A stretch of 64,000 nucleotides of DNA from DATBGO01 sp050011895. GTDB taxonomy: Bacteria; Actinomycetota; Actinomycetes; Streptosporangiales; Streptosporangiaceae. The notes beneath the pieces were generated by a model. The model saw nothing but the letters and a program-made list of their open reading frames with translations, had not been told where the DNA came from and ran no database searches. A program made the position numbers and the translations under genes. Shown here one piece after another: positions 53,881 through 62,645 of this stretch. Where the stretch lies: assembly GCA_050011895.1 (NCBI GenBank), contig JBEKIF010000001.1:124001-188000 (forward strand), written 5' to 3'. How positions within the stretch are numbered: the stretch's first letter is position 1; the number at the start of each line of letters is the position of its first letter.

Positions 53881-55551
53881 CTAGCAGAAGGCCTGGCGGG
53901 CCGCCGCGTGCTCGGCGAGCAATGGTGCGGGAGCGAACGCGGGATCGCCGTAACGCTCGTGCATCAAGGTGAGCACGGCCAGTGCCGGGCCGGCCCCTGC
54001 CGCGTCCAGCAGCTGCATCGGGCCGCGCGGGTAACCGCAGCCCAGCGTCATCGCGGTGTCAATATCGGCGGCCGACGCGTAGCCGTCCTGCACCATCCGG
54101 ACCGCATCGTTCAGGTGCGGGTACAGCAGCGCGCCGGCCAGGAACCCTGGCCGGTCCTTGCAGCGGACGACAGCCACCCCGAGCCTGCCCGCAAGGACGG
54201 CCGCCGCCTCGATCGCGCGGGGTGCCGACATCGGGGTGCTGATGAGTTCGGCGAGTTTGTCACCGGCCAGGTGCAGGCCGACCGCGTCGGCGGGCCGCCC
54301 GGTGGCAAGCGCCGCACCGAGGACGCCGGCGCTTGGCTCCTTCGCGTGCACGATGATCAGCCGGTCCGGGCCGGCGTCGCGCGGCAGGCCGGCGCCCGGA
54401 TCGCGGACGCCCGGATCATGGAGGCCAGGAAACCCGGCGCCCGGATGGTGGATGTCCGGATGGTGGATGTCCGGATCGTTGTCGTCAGGGGCGCCGCCCC
54501 GATGGCCGCCGCCGGGGCCGGCCTCGTGCGGACCGGGGCCGCCAGGATCAGCCGCGAGCGGCCAGCCGGCCGCCGCGATCATCGCGCCGAGCGGCGTCCC
54601 TGGACCCGCTCCGCCGCCGATCAGCGTCACCGTGGCGGGACCGGCGGTGTCATCCCCGTTAATAATCGTGCCCGGACCGGGCCGCTGACCCGGCTCCTTC
54701 GTCTCGTAGTCGTAGAACCCGCGGCCCGTTTTGCGCCCGGTCAGGCCGGCTTCGACCAGCCTGCGCAGCATCGGGGCGGCACTGAACCGCGGGCCGCCGA
54801 ACTCGCCGTGCAGCACCTCGAGTATCGACAATGCGGTGTCCAGCCCGATCAGGTCGAGCAGGGCCAGCGGGCCCATCGGCAGCCCGATCCCTGCCGTCGC
54901 GGCAGCGTCGATGTCCTCCCGGGTGGCGTAGCCGGTCTCGAGCATCCGCGCGGCCTGGTTGAGGTAGGGCAGCAGCAGCGCATTAACGATAAATCCGGCC
55001 CGGTCGGCGACCTGGACGGGAGTCTTGCCGAGCCGCCGGACAAGATCGGTCACCGCCTGGCCGGTTTCGGGCGCGGTACTAACAGTGGTGACCACCTCGA
55101 CCAGCCGCATGACCTGCGCCGGGTTGAAGAAATGCAGGCCCGCCACGCGGCCGGGCAGCCTCGTGCCCGCCGCGATCGCGGTGACCGACAGGGAGGAGGT
55201 GTTGGTCGTCAGGATCGCCTCCGGGCGGCAGACCCGGTCAAGCTCAGCGAACACCTGGCGCTTGATCTCCATCCGCTCCGGCACCACCTCGACGACGAGG
55301 TCGGCTGCCGCCGCTTCAGCGACGGAGCCGACGGGGCGGACCAGGGAAAGGATCTCCGTCTTCTCCTGCTCGGTCAGCTTGCCCCTGGTCACAGCCTTGC
55401 CGAGGGACCGGTCCAGGGTGACCTTCCCCTGCTCAAGCGCGGCTGGGTCCACTTCGATCGCCACCACCGCTATCCCGGCCCTGACGAATACCTCCGCGAT
55501 GCCGGCGCCCATCGTGCCGAACCCGACCACTGCCACCTCGCGAACGTCCAT
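53881..55551 (-). CDS. 3-hydroxyacyl-CoA dehydrogenase with a second C-terminal domain fused
   Basis: A 556-residue protein. Residues 1-290 form a complete 3HCDH: VVGFGTMGAGIAE for NAD, NTSSLSVTAIA, the catalytic His in GLHFFNPA, and AGFIVNALLLPYLNQAARMLETG. Residues 300-460 are a degenerate nucleotide-binding half with a DPDIHHPDIHHPGAG-type linker, and residues 470-550 are a second C-terminal 3HCDH domain (DRPGFLAGALLYPHLNDAVRMVQDGYASAADID). A similar double C-terminal arrangement occurs in PaaH-type enzymes. It probably oxidises 3-hydroxyacyl-CoA (3-hydroxybutyryl-CoA type). Confidence 0.9.
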   Translation of the reverse strand: MDVREVAVVGFGTMGAGIAEVFVRAGIAVVAIEVDPAALEQGKVTLDRSLGKAVTRGKLTEQEKTEILSLVRPVGSVAEAAAADLVVEVVPERMEIKRQVFAELDRVCRPEAILTTNTSSLSVTAIAAGTRLPGRVAGLHFFNPAQVMRLVEVVTTVSTAPETGQAVTDLVRRLGKTPVQVADRAGFIVNALLLPYLNQAARMLETGYATREDIDAAATAGIGLPMGPLALLDLIGLDTALSILEVLHGEFGGPRFSAAPMLRRLVEAGLTGRKTGRGFYDYETKEPGQRPGPGTIINGDDTAGPATVTLIGGGAGPGTPLGAMIAAAGWPLAADPGGPGPHEAGPGGGHRGGAPDDNDPDIHHPDIHHPGAGFPGLHDPGVRDPGAGLPRDAGPDRLIIVHAKEPSAGVLGAALATGRPADAVGLHLAGDKLAELISTPMSAPRAIEAAAVLAGRLGVAVVRCKDRPGFLAGALLYPHLNDAVRMVQDGYASAADIDTAMTLGCGYPRGPMQLLDAAGAGPALAVLTLMHERYGDPAFAPAPLLAEHAAARQAFC

Positions 55552-55577
55552 GCCGGCGACATTACAGTTGGCAGCAC

Positions 55578-55835
55578 ATGGAACTCACAGCGGTCCGCAC
55601 CGGCTCAGGCATCTTCCGAGTGCATCGCGCCGGGTGCGACGACATAGCCAAGGACGCCGCCCAGGCACGCGGCAGCGCCAGGGACCTGGACGCGGAAAGC
55701 CGCGAGGCGGTGATCCGCCTGCTCTGGGCCGACGTCCTTGGTGACGGCGGCGCCCCGGGCGCCTTCCAGTCCTGCGCCGGACGGACCGACTTCATCGGCT
55801 GCACCTGGGGCCTGCCCGCCACGAGCCAGGCCTGA
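55578..55835 (+). CDS. small conserved hypothetical protein
   Basis: An 85-residue protein. TGSGIFRVHRAGCDDIAKDAAQA and an Ala/Asp-rich middle recall a family of small actinobacterial and phage proteins containing a VHRAGCxD motif. No enzymatic motif is seen. It is divergent from the 3HCDH gene by 26 bp. Confidence 0.6.
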   Translation: MELTAVRTGSGIFRVHRAGCDDIAKDAAQARGSARDLDAESREAVIRLLWADVLGDGGAPGAFQSCAGRTDFIGCTWGLPATSQA

Positions 55836-55896
55836 CGACCGGCCAGCGGCCGCCGCGGGCCGCAAGGGCCCCGTCCGGACCCGGACCGGGCCGCGG

Positions 55897-57621
55897 CTAG
55901 TGGTCGGGCACCACCGCCAGGGCAGCGGCCGGCTCAGCGTCCTCCCGGTAGTGGTACTTGCGGCCGCGCAGCCAGGACATGCCCGCCGCCGCGAGGCAGG
56001 CGCCGATGGCGAAGTCGAACGCCGCGTGCAGTCCGCTGGCGAAGGGCGCCGAGATCAGCGCAGGGAAGAAGGCCCGGCCGGTCAGCACGGCCGCCTGGTG
56101 AGCCGGCAGGCCGGCCAGCACGGACGTGCCAATGAGGTGCTGAACGGGGCTGTAGCCCAGGAAAGCGGCGAACAGGGTGGAAACCGGCGGCAGCCGGGCG
56201 GCCGAGGCCGCGACCGATGCGGGGACTCCGTGAGCCGCCAGCCCGTGGTAGAGGGCCGCGGGCAGCGTGCCAGCCAGGCCGACGATCATCAGGGTGAAGA
56301 AGATCCCGATCGACAGCACCTGGGCGCTGTTCTGGAATGTGGAGTTCATTCCCGAGCCGACCCCGCGATGCTGAGGCGGCAGGCTGTTCATCACGCCCGC
56401 CCGGTTGGGGGCGGCGAACGCGCCCATGGCGAGTCCGTTCAGCAGCAGGATGAGGCCGAAGGCCAGGTAGGAGAAGTCGACGGGCAACAGTTCGAGCAGG
56501 AGGAACGAGCCGGCCGCGGCGATCATCCCCCCGGAGGCGAATGGCCGGGAGCCAAACCGGTCCGAGAGGACGCCCGAGACCGGTCCGGCCAGCAGGAACC
56601 CGGCCGTGAGCGGCAGCATGTAGATCCCGGCCCACAACGGGGTCTGGCTGAAGCTGTAACCGTGACGGGGCAGCCAGATCCCCTGGAGCCAGATGATGAG
56701 CATGAACATGAGCCCGCCCCGGCCGATGCTGGCCAGCAGGGAGGACAGGCTGCCCGCGGTGAACGCCCGGATCCTGAACAGCGACAGGCGGAACATCGGA
56801 TCGGCGGCCCGCTGCTCGGTGCGGGCGAAGCCCGCCAGCAGGACTACCCCGCCGGTCAGGCAGCCGAGCACGAACGGGCTCGTCCAGCCCATGGTGTGGT
56901 GACCGTAGGGCTGAATGCCGTAGGTGATGCCGACCATGATCCCCACCAGCCCCAGGGCAAAGGTGACATTCCCGGGCCAGTCGAGGCGCGCCGTCGTCCG
57001 CCTGGGCACCTCCCGGAGCATGCGGTAGGCCCAGACCGTGCCGAACAGGCCGACCGGCACCGACACCAGGAAGATGAGCCGCCACTGGATCGGGGCAAGG
57101 AGGCCGCCGAGGACCAGGCCGATGAACGAGCCGCTGATCCCGGCCACCTGGTTGATGCCCAGCGCCATCCCCCGCTCGTTCTCAGGAAAGGCGTCGGTCA
57201 GGATGGCAGCGGAATTGGCGATCAGGAGCGCCGCGCCCACCCCCTGGAAGACCCGCATGATGACCAGCCACAGCGCTGCAGCCGTCCCGCTCATCCAGGT
57301 GATCGTGAGCAGCAGCGAGAAGAACGTGTAAACGACGAAGCCGAGGTTGTACATCCGCACCCGGCCGTACATGTCGCCAAGCCGCCCCAGGCTCACCACC
57401 AGCACGCTCGTGACAACCAGGAAGCTCAGGATCATCCATAGCAGGTAGAAGCTGTTGCCGGGGGCCAGCGGGTCGATGTGGATGCCACGGAAGATATCGG
57501 GCAAGGCGATCAGCATGATCGACATGTCGATCGTGGCCATCGTCATGCCGAGCGTGGTGTTCGACAGGACCACCCACTTGTAGCGGTCCTGACGGCCCGC
57601 CCCTGGCCCCGGGTCGAGCAT
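55897..57621 (-). CDS. MFS transporter, DHA2 (EmrB/QacA) drug exporter type
   Basis: A 574-residue membrane protein with about 14 predicted helices. The N-terminus has TIDMSIMLIALPDIF (motif D1-like), motif A is seen as LGRLGDMYGRVRMYN, and GINQVAGISGSFIGLVLGGLLAPI is motif C. It is likely an export pump for hydrophobic drugs. It is divergent from a MarR gene, whose two operators lie between them. Confidence 0.9.
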   Translation of the reverse strand: MLDPGPGAGRQDRYKWVVLSNTTLGMTMATIDMSIMLIALPDIFRGIHIDPLAPGNSFYLLWMILSFLVVTSVLVVSLGRLGDMYGRVRMYNLGFVVYTFFSLLLTITWMSGTAAALWLVIMRVFQGVGAALLIANSAAILTDAFPENERGMALGINQVAGISGSFIGLVLGGLLAPIQWRLIFLVSVPVGLFGTVWAYRMLREVPRRTTARLDWPGNVTFALGLVGIMVGITYGIQPYGHHTMGWTSPFVLGCLTGGVVLLAGFARTEQRAADPMFRLSLFRIRAFTAGSLSSLLASIGRGGLMFMLIIWLQGIWLPRHGYSFSQTPLWAGIYMLPLTAGFLLAGPVSGVLSDRFGSRPFASGGMIAAAGSFLLLELLPVDFSYLAFGLILLLNGLAMGAFAAPNRAGVMNSLPPQHRGVGSGMNSTFQNSAQVLSIGIFFTLMIVGLAGTLPAALYHGLAAHGVPASVAASAARLPPVSTLFAAFLGYSPVQHLIGTSVLAGLPAHQAAVLTGRAFFPALISAPFASGLHAAFDFAIGACLAAAGMSWLRGRKYHYREDAEPAAALAVVPDH

Positions 57622-57692
57622 CTGGCTTACCCTCTCCTGATGTCGCGCTTAGCCGAAGAAGCAGGCAGGTGCGGTATCTCAACCTAGATCAT

Positions 57693-57709
57693 TTGCATGA
57701 CGCAGGCAA
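57693..57709. promoter_or_regulatory. MarR operator copy 1
   Basis: TTGCATGACGCAGGCAA: arms TTGC/GCAA around a 9-bp centre, part of a 21-bp sequence repeated 33 bp further on. It sits between the divergent MFS and MarR genes. Confidence 0.65.
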
Positions 57710-57725
57710 CCAAGGCCCCGGTCAT

Positions 57726-57742
57726 TTACTTGACGCAGGTAA
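57726..57742. promoter_or_regulatory. MarR operator copy 2 overlapping the marR promoter
   Basis: TTACTTGACGCAGGTAA: arms TTAC/GTAA with the same centre as copy 1. TTGACG within it is the -35 of a promoter whose -10 is TAGCCT (16-bp spacing), so binding here would block transcription of the MarR-MFS operon. Confidence 0.68.
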
Positions 57743-57764
57743 GCATTATGCTAGCCTGCGGGAT

Positions 57765-58268
57765 ATGCAAGGTGAGGGCTACGCTCTTGGCACCGCCGAG
57801 CCGGTGCCCGACGAGGCGATCGGAGAGATCGAGTCGGCGCTGCATTCGCTCGGCCGCTCCCTCCGGCAGGTCCGGCTGCATGAGTTCCTGCTCGCCGAGG
57901 CGCGGGTTGACATCGATCAGGCCGGCCTGGCCTTCGTCTATGTGCTGCACGTGGAGGGGACGAGCCTACGGCTCACTGACCTGGCCGAGCGGCTGCGCAT
58001 CGACGCTCCGGCCGTGACGCGGAAGGCCCAGCAACTCGAACGGGCGGGCCTGGTTAGCCGGGCCAGGGACGCCGAAGACGGGCGGGCGACCCGGCTGCAG
58101 CTCACTGCCCAGGGCCGCCGGACGATCAACCGGTTCCTCGCCGCGCGCCAGGCCTGGCTGACCGGGCTCCTGGCCGGCTGGCCCCTGACGGAGCAGAACG
58201 AGCTCGCGCGGCTGCTCCGCCGGTTCACCGCCGATGTCGACAGGCAGCTGGAAGAGCTCGATGGCTGA
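57765..58268 (+). CDS. MarR-family transcriptional repressor
   Basis: A 167-residue winged-helix regulator (SLRLTDLAERLRIDAPAVTRKAQQLERAGLVSRARDAEDGRATRLQLTAQG). The ATG is only a few bases past the predicted transcription start, so the mRNA may be leaderless. It overlaps the downstream exporter gene by 8 bp. It is expected to repress both neighbouring exporters until a drug-like ligand is bound. Confidence 0.93.
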   Translation: MQGEGYALGTAEPVPDEAIGEIESALHSLGRSLRQVRLHEFLLAEARVDIDQAGLAFVYVLHVEGTSLRLTDLAERLRIDAPAVTRKAQQLERAGLVSRARDAEDGRATRLQLTAQGRRTINRFLAARQAWLTGLLAGWPLTEQNELARLLRRFTADVDRQLEELDG

Positions 58269-59868
58269 ACGTCCCGGCTCCGTGGCCGTCCCCGAGGCTG
58301 GCGAGATCGGCGCGGCCGAGCACCGCAGGATCCTGGTGATCCTCGGGGCGCTCATGCTCGGCATGTTCCTCGCAGCGCTCGACCAGACGATCGTCGCCAC
58401 GGCGCTGCCGACGATCGCCGGCGACCTGCACGGCCTGAACCACCTGTCCTGGGTGGTGACCGCTTACCTGCTGACCTCGACCATCTCGACCCCGCTGTGG
58501 GGCAAGCTCGGTGACCTCTACGGCCGGAAGAAACTATTCCAGGCGGCGATCGTCATCTTCCTCATCGGCTCGGCGCTGTCCGGGCTCTCGCGGGACATGG
58601 CCGAGCTGATCGGATTCCGGGCATTGCAGGGCGTCGGCGCCGGCGGCCTGATGGTCGGCGCGCAGGCGATCATCGGCGATATCGTGAGCCCCCGCCAGCG
58701 GGGCCGCTACATGGGTTACTTCGGTGCGGTCTTCGGCCTTTCGAGTGTCGTCGGGCCGCTCGCCGGGGGCTTCATCACCCAGCACCTGAGCTGGCGCTGG
58801 GTCTTCTACATCAACCTGCCGATCGGCATCGCCGCGCTCGCCATCATCGCGGCGGTGCTGCACCTGCCGGTCAAGCGCACCCGGCACTCGATTGACTTCC
58901 TGGGCACGGCCCTGCTCGGCGCCGCGGTCACGGTCGTCATCCTGCTCACCACCTGGGGCGGCTCGACCTACGCCTGGGGCTCTACGCCGATTCTCTCGCT
59001 GGCAGTGGCCGCGGTGATACTCGTCGCCGCGTTCTGCTGGGCAGAGGTAAGGGCCGCCGAGCCGATCATTCCGCTCGCGCTGTTCCGGATCTCGGTGTTC
59101 TCGATCTCGAACGCGGTCGGGTTCATTGTCGGTTTCGTGATGTTCGGCGCGATCATCTACATCCCGCTCTACCTCCAGACCGTGCACGCCGCCACGCCGA
59201 CGAGCTCGGGGCTGCAGCTGCTCCCGCTCGTCTGCGGGATGCTCATCACGTTCACGATCAGCGGGCGGCTCGTGACCAAATGGGGACGATACAAGATCTT
59301 TCCGGTCGTCGGCACCGCCGTGATGTCCATCGGGCTCTTCCTGTTCTCGCTTCTCACCCCGTCGACCTCGCTGGCCATCTCATCGGTCTACATGCTCGTA
59401 CTCGGCGCGGGCATCGGCTTGGTCATGCAGGTCCTCGTCGTCGCCGTCCAGAACGCAGTGCCGCGCAGCCAGCTCGGAACGGCAACATCCTGCTCGACGT
59501 TCTTCCGGTCGATCGGCGGCTCGTTCGGCGTCGCCGTGTTCGGGGCGATCTTCAATAACCGCCTCGCGGCCAACCTGCCGAAGTACCTTCCGCCATCCGC
59601 GCTGCGGGCCGTTCACGGCAGCAACGTCACGGCCAGTCCCGCTCAGCTCGACGCGCTCCCGCCGGCCATCCATCACGGCTACGTCCTGGCGTTCAGCGAC
59701 TCGCTCCATACCGTCTTCCTGATCGGCGCGCCGGTGGCCTTGATTGCCTTCGTTCTCACCTGGTTCCTGAAGGACCTGCCGTTGCGTGACCACGCGTATC
59801 TCGCCGGCGACGCCGCAGCGCCCGGCGAGGACGGGCGTGATATCGCGCGGGACGCCGCCACGCTGTAG
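58261..59868 (+). CDS. MFS transporter, DHA2 drug exporter type
   Basis: A 535-residue transporter, ATG within the overlap ATGGCTGA with the marR stop. Signature motifs: LDQTIVATALPTIAGDL (D1), GKLGDLYGRKK (A), SSVVGPLAGGFI (C) and SWRWVFYINLPIG. Fourteen helices are expected. It is proton-coupled and, like QacA/EmrB proteins, likely multidrug. It is co-transcribed with marR. Confidence 0.95.
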   Translation: MAERPGSVAVPEAGEIGAAEHRRILVILGALMLGMFLAALDQTIVATALPTIAGDLHGLNHLSWVVTAYLLTSTISTPLWGKLGDLYGRKKLFQAAIVIFLIGSALSGLSRDMAELIGFRALQGVGAGGLMVGAQAIIGDIVSPRQRGRYMGYFGAVFGLSSVVGPLAGGFITQHLSWRWVFYINLPIGIAALAIIAAVLHLPVKRTRHSIDFLGTALLGAAVTVVILLTTWGGSTYAWGSTPILSLAVAAVILVAAFCWAEVRAAEPIIPLALFRISVFSISNAVGFIVGFVMFGAIIYIPLYLQTVHAATPTSSGLQLLPLVCGMLITFTISGRLVTKWGRYKIFPVVGTAVMSIGLFLFSLLTPSTSLAISSVYMLVLGAGIGLVMQVLVVAVQNAVPRSQLGTATSCSTFFRSIGGSFGVAVFGAIFNNRLAANLPKYLPPSALRAVHGSNVTASPAQLDALPPAIHHGYVLAFSDSLHTVFLIGAPVALIAFVLTWFLKDLPLRDHAYLAGDAAAPGEDGRDIARDAATL

Positions 59869-60010
59869 CAGCGATCGGCAGCGCCGCGCCGCCGCCGCCC
59901 ACGGGCACAAGTCCCGTCGGCCACCGCAGTTGGCCCGGAGGTCAGCGAGGGCGGCCTTCGACGGCGGTTCGCGAGGAGGCAACGCTCCAGCACGGTTACA
60001 GTTGGCTCTC

Positions 60011-60670
60011 GTGCGGCTCGTCATCGCCCGGTGCAGCGTCAACTACGCGGGACGCCTGTCCGCCCACCTGCCGTCGGCGGTGCGCCTGCTGATCGTCAAG
60101 GCGGACAGCTCGGTGCTCGTGCATTCAGACGGCGGTTCCTACAAGCCGCTGAACTGGATGTCACCACCCTGCCGCCTCGCGCAGGAGGCCGGCCGCTGGG
60201 TCGTGACGGGAAAGTCGGGCGAGACGCTGACCATCGATCTCGAGGAGATCATCAGCGACTCCTCGTTCGACCTCGGGGTTGATCCCGGCCTGGTCAAGGA
60301 TGGAGTCGAGTCACATCTGCAGGAACTGCTCGCGGCGCAGATGCACGTGCTCGGCGATGGCTGGCGGCTGATCCGCCGCGAGTACCCGACCCCGATCGGT
60401 CCGGTCGATCTGATGTGCCGGGACGCCGCAGGCGCTTGCGTGGCAATCGAGATCAAGCGGCGCGGCGAGATCGACGGAGTCGAGCAGCTCACCCGCTATC
60501 TCGACCTACTGAACCGCGATCCGCTGCTGGCCCCCGTCCTGGGCGTCTTCGCCGCCCAGGAGATCAAGCCACAAGCCCGGGTGCTCGCCGAGGACCGCGG
60601 CATCCGCTGCGTGGTCCTGGACTACGACACGATGCGCGGAACCGGCGATGGCGCACTCCGGCTCTTCTGA
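60011..60670 (+). CDS. nucS: mismatch-specific endonuclease NucS (EndoMS)
   Basis: A 219-residue nuclease, GTG start. N-terminal binding domain (RLVIARCSVNYAGRLSAHLP, LVHSDGGSYKPLNWM) and C-terminal RecB-like catalytic motifs GPVDLMCRD and VAIEIKRRGEIDGVEQL. NucS is the mismatch repair nuclease of actinobacteria, which lack MutS/MutL. A TACAGT element 10 nt before GTG suggests a leaderless transcript. Confidence 0.96.
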   Translation: MRLVIARCSVNYAGRLSAHLPSAVRLLIVKADSSVLVHSDGGSYKPLNWMSPPCRLAQEAGRWVVTGKSGETLTIDLEEIISDSSFDLGVDPGLVKDGVESHLQELLAAQMHVLGDGWRLIRREYPTPIGPVDLMCRDAAGACVAIEIKRRGEIDGVEQLTRYLDLLNRDPLLAPVLGVFAAQEIKPQARVLAEDRGIRCVVLDYDTMRGTGDGALRLF

Positions 60671-60676
60671 GAGCCG

Positions 60677-60711
60677 GCCGGCGGCTCAACTGCCGCACCG
60701 CGGCCGCCGGC
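60677..60711. terminator. bidirectional terminator between nucS and GT2 gene
   Basis: A 9-bp stem GCCGGCGGC with GCCGCCGGC (17-nt loop) separates the convergent nucS and glycosyltransferase genes. Confidence 0.55.
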
Positions 60712-61406
60712 TAGGCGGGACGGGCCGCGAACCGCTCCCGGATCAGGATCCACACCGCTTCCGCCCCGTCGCGCCAGGTGAGCTTCTTCCCGGCGTCCCG
60801 GCTGCGTGCCTGGTAGCTGATCGGAACCTCGAAAGGCCGGATACCGCGGCGAAGCAGCTTCCCGGTGATCTCGGCCTCCATGCCGAATCCGGTCTCGCGG
60901 ATGCCGAGGTCACGGTACAAGGCGGCGGGGATCAGCTTGAAGCAGGTCTCGAGGTCGCTGATATAGCAGTTGAACAGCACGTTCGCGAAAGTCGTCACGC
61001 CCTTGTTGCCCAGCACATAGACGTAGGAGTAGGCGTTGTGGCTACCGAAGGTCCTGGTGCCGTACACGACCTCGACCTCGCCGGCGAGCACGGGCGCGAG
61101 CAGCGCGGGGATCTCGGCCGGCGAGTACTCCAGGTCGGCGTCGCACATTATCAGGTAATCGCCGGTGGCCAGGGCGGCTGCCGTGCGGATCGCCGCGCCC
61201 TTGCCCCGGTTGCGCTGGTGCATGTGCAGCTTCACCCGCGGGTCGTAACCGAGGGCTGGGTACAGGTCCCTGGTACCGTCCGTGCTGCCGTCATCGACCA
61301 CGACAAGCTCGATCTCGCAGCGGAAGTCGACGTTGAGGACCTCCTTGATCGCGGAGATCAGCGTTGCGCGCTCGTTGTAAACGGGCATCAGGATCGACAG
61401 CTTCAC
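60711..61406 (-). CDS. glycosyltransferase family 2 (dolichyl/polyprenyl-phosphate sugar synthase type)
   Basis: A 231-residue soluble GT-A enzyme. LMPVYNERATL, ELVVVDDGSTDGT, NRGKGAAIRTA and YLIMCDADLEY (DxD) are intact, followed by GTRTFGSHNAYS and CYISDLETCFKLI. These match polyprenyl-phosphate mannose or glucose synthases. No membrane segment is seen. It is divergent from the UDP-glucuronate decarboxylase gene. Confidence 0.9.
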   Translation of the reverse strand: MKLSILMPVYNERATLISAIKEVLNVDFRCEIELVVVDDGSTDGTRDLYPALGYDPRVKLHMHQRNRGKGAAIRTAAALATGDYLIMCDADLEYSPAEIPALLAPVLAGEVEVVYGTRTFGSHNAYSYVYVLGNKGVTTFANVLFNCYISDLETCFKLIPAALYRDLGIRETGFGMEAEITGKLLRRGIRPFEVPISYQARSRDAGKKLTWRDGAEAVWILIRERFAARPA

Positions 61407-61530
61407 GGTCGGCAGCTTACGGGAGAGTTCGACGGCAATGCGCGAAAAGGGGTAGCAAACCGATAGATTGCGGCCTCACGGGCGGGCACCGCGGGTGCCT
61501 GCCATGGCCGGCCGAAAGGGGGTTTCTGTG

Positions 61531-62520
61531 ATGTCGAGCTCGACGCGAGGTCGTCCGGTGCCGCCGGGTGCCGCGCCTCAGCGGATCCTGGTGACCGGTG
61601 GCTCGGGTTTCATCGGATCGCACCTTTGCCGAGCTTTGCTCGCGCAGGGTCACGACGTGCTCGTCGTGGACAACTTCGCTTCGAGTACCCGGCACAACGT
61701 CCTCGAACTGCTCGGCGAGCCCCGCTTCGAGCTGATGCGCCACGACGTGACGTTCCCGCTGTACGTCGAGGTCGACCAGATCTACCATCTCGCCTGCCCG
61801 GCCTCGCCGACCTTTTACCAGCGGGATCCGGTGCAGACAACGAAGACCTGTGTGCACGGATCGATCAACATGCTCGGGCTGGCCAAGAGACTGGGCGCGC
61901 GGATCCTGCTCGCCTCGACGTCTGAGGTGTACGGCGACCCGGCCATGCACCCGCAGCAGGAGTCCTACTGGGGCAACGTGAACCCGGTGGGCGCCCGGTC
62001 CTGCTACGACGAAGGCAAGCGGTGCGCGGAGACCCTGTTCTTCGACTACTACCGCCAGCACAAGCTGCCGATCAAGGTCGCGCGGATCTTCAACACCTAC
62101 GGCCCCAACATGATGCCGGACGACGGGCGCGTGGTGTCGAGCTTCATCGTCCAGGCCATCAGGGGAGAGCCGCTCACCGTCTTTGGTGACGGCTCGCAGA
62201 CCAGATCGTTCTGCTACGTCGACGACATGGTCGAAGGCTTGATCCGACTCATGAACTCGGCACCGGAGGTCACCGGTCCGGTCAACCTCGGCAATCCCGA
62301 CGAGTTTACGATGCTCGAACTCGCCACGAAGGTTCAGGCACTGGTCGGCAGCGCTAGCCCGGTCGAGCGCCGGCCGCTGCCTTCCGACGATCCGGTGCGG
62401 CGCAGGCCTGACATCGACCGCGCCAGGAAACTGCTGGGCTGGGGGCCGACCGTGCCGCTGGAGGAGGGGCTCAAGCGGACCCTGGAGTACTTCCAGCACG
62501 CGCTGGCCGACTGCGGCTGA
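61531..62520 (+). CDS. UDP-glucuronate decarboxylase (UDP-xylose synthase) family SDR
   Basis: A 329-residue extended SDR, ATG start with AGGGGG upstream (a GTG one codon before is also possible). RILVTGGSGFIGSHLCRAL binds NAD; ASTSEVYGDP, SCYDEGKRCAE (YxxxK) and ARIFNTYGPNM, then GSQTRSFCYVDDMV are hallmarks of UXS1-type enzymes that form UDP-xylose from UDP-glucuronate. It supplies sugars for surface polysaccharide. Confidence 0.92.
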   Translation: MSSSTRGRPVPPGAAPQRILVTGGSGFIGSHLCRALLAQGHDVLVVDNFASSTRHNVLELLGEPRFELMRHDVTFPLYVEVDQIYHLACPASPTFYQRDPVQTTKTCVHGSINMLGLAKRLGARILLASTSEVYGDPAMHPQQESYWGNVNPVGARSCYDEGKRCAETLFFDYYRQHKLPIKVARIFNTYGPNMMPDDGRVVSSFIVQAIRGEPLTVFGDGSQTRSFCYVDDMVEGLIRLMNSAPEVTGPVNLGNPDEFTMLELATKVQALVGSASPVERRPLPSDDPVRRRPDIDRARKLLGWGPTVPLEEGLKRTLEYFQHALADCG

Positions 62521-62645
62521 CCGGCGGCTGACTGAGGCCGACCGAGGCTGGCTGAGGCGCTGACTGAGGCTACGGCACCCGGTACTGGGCGCTCAGCGCA
62601 CCGGCTGGAGCGGCACCCGGCGGCAGCTGCGGGCGCGGCGGCGGG

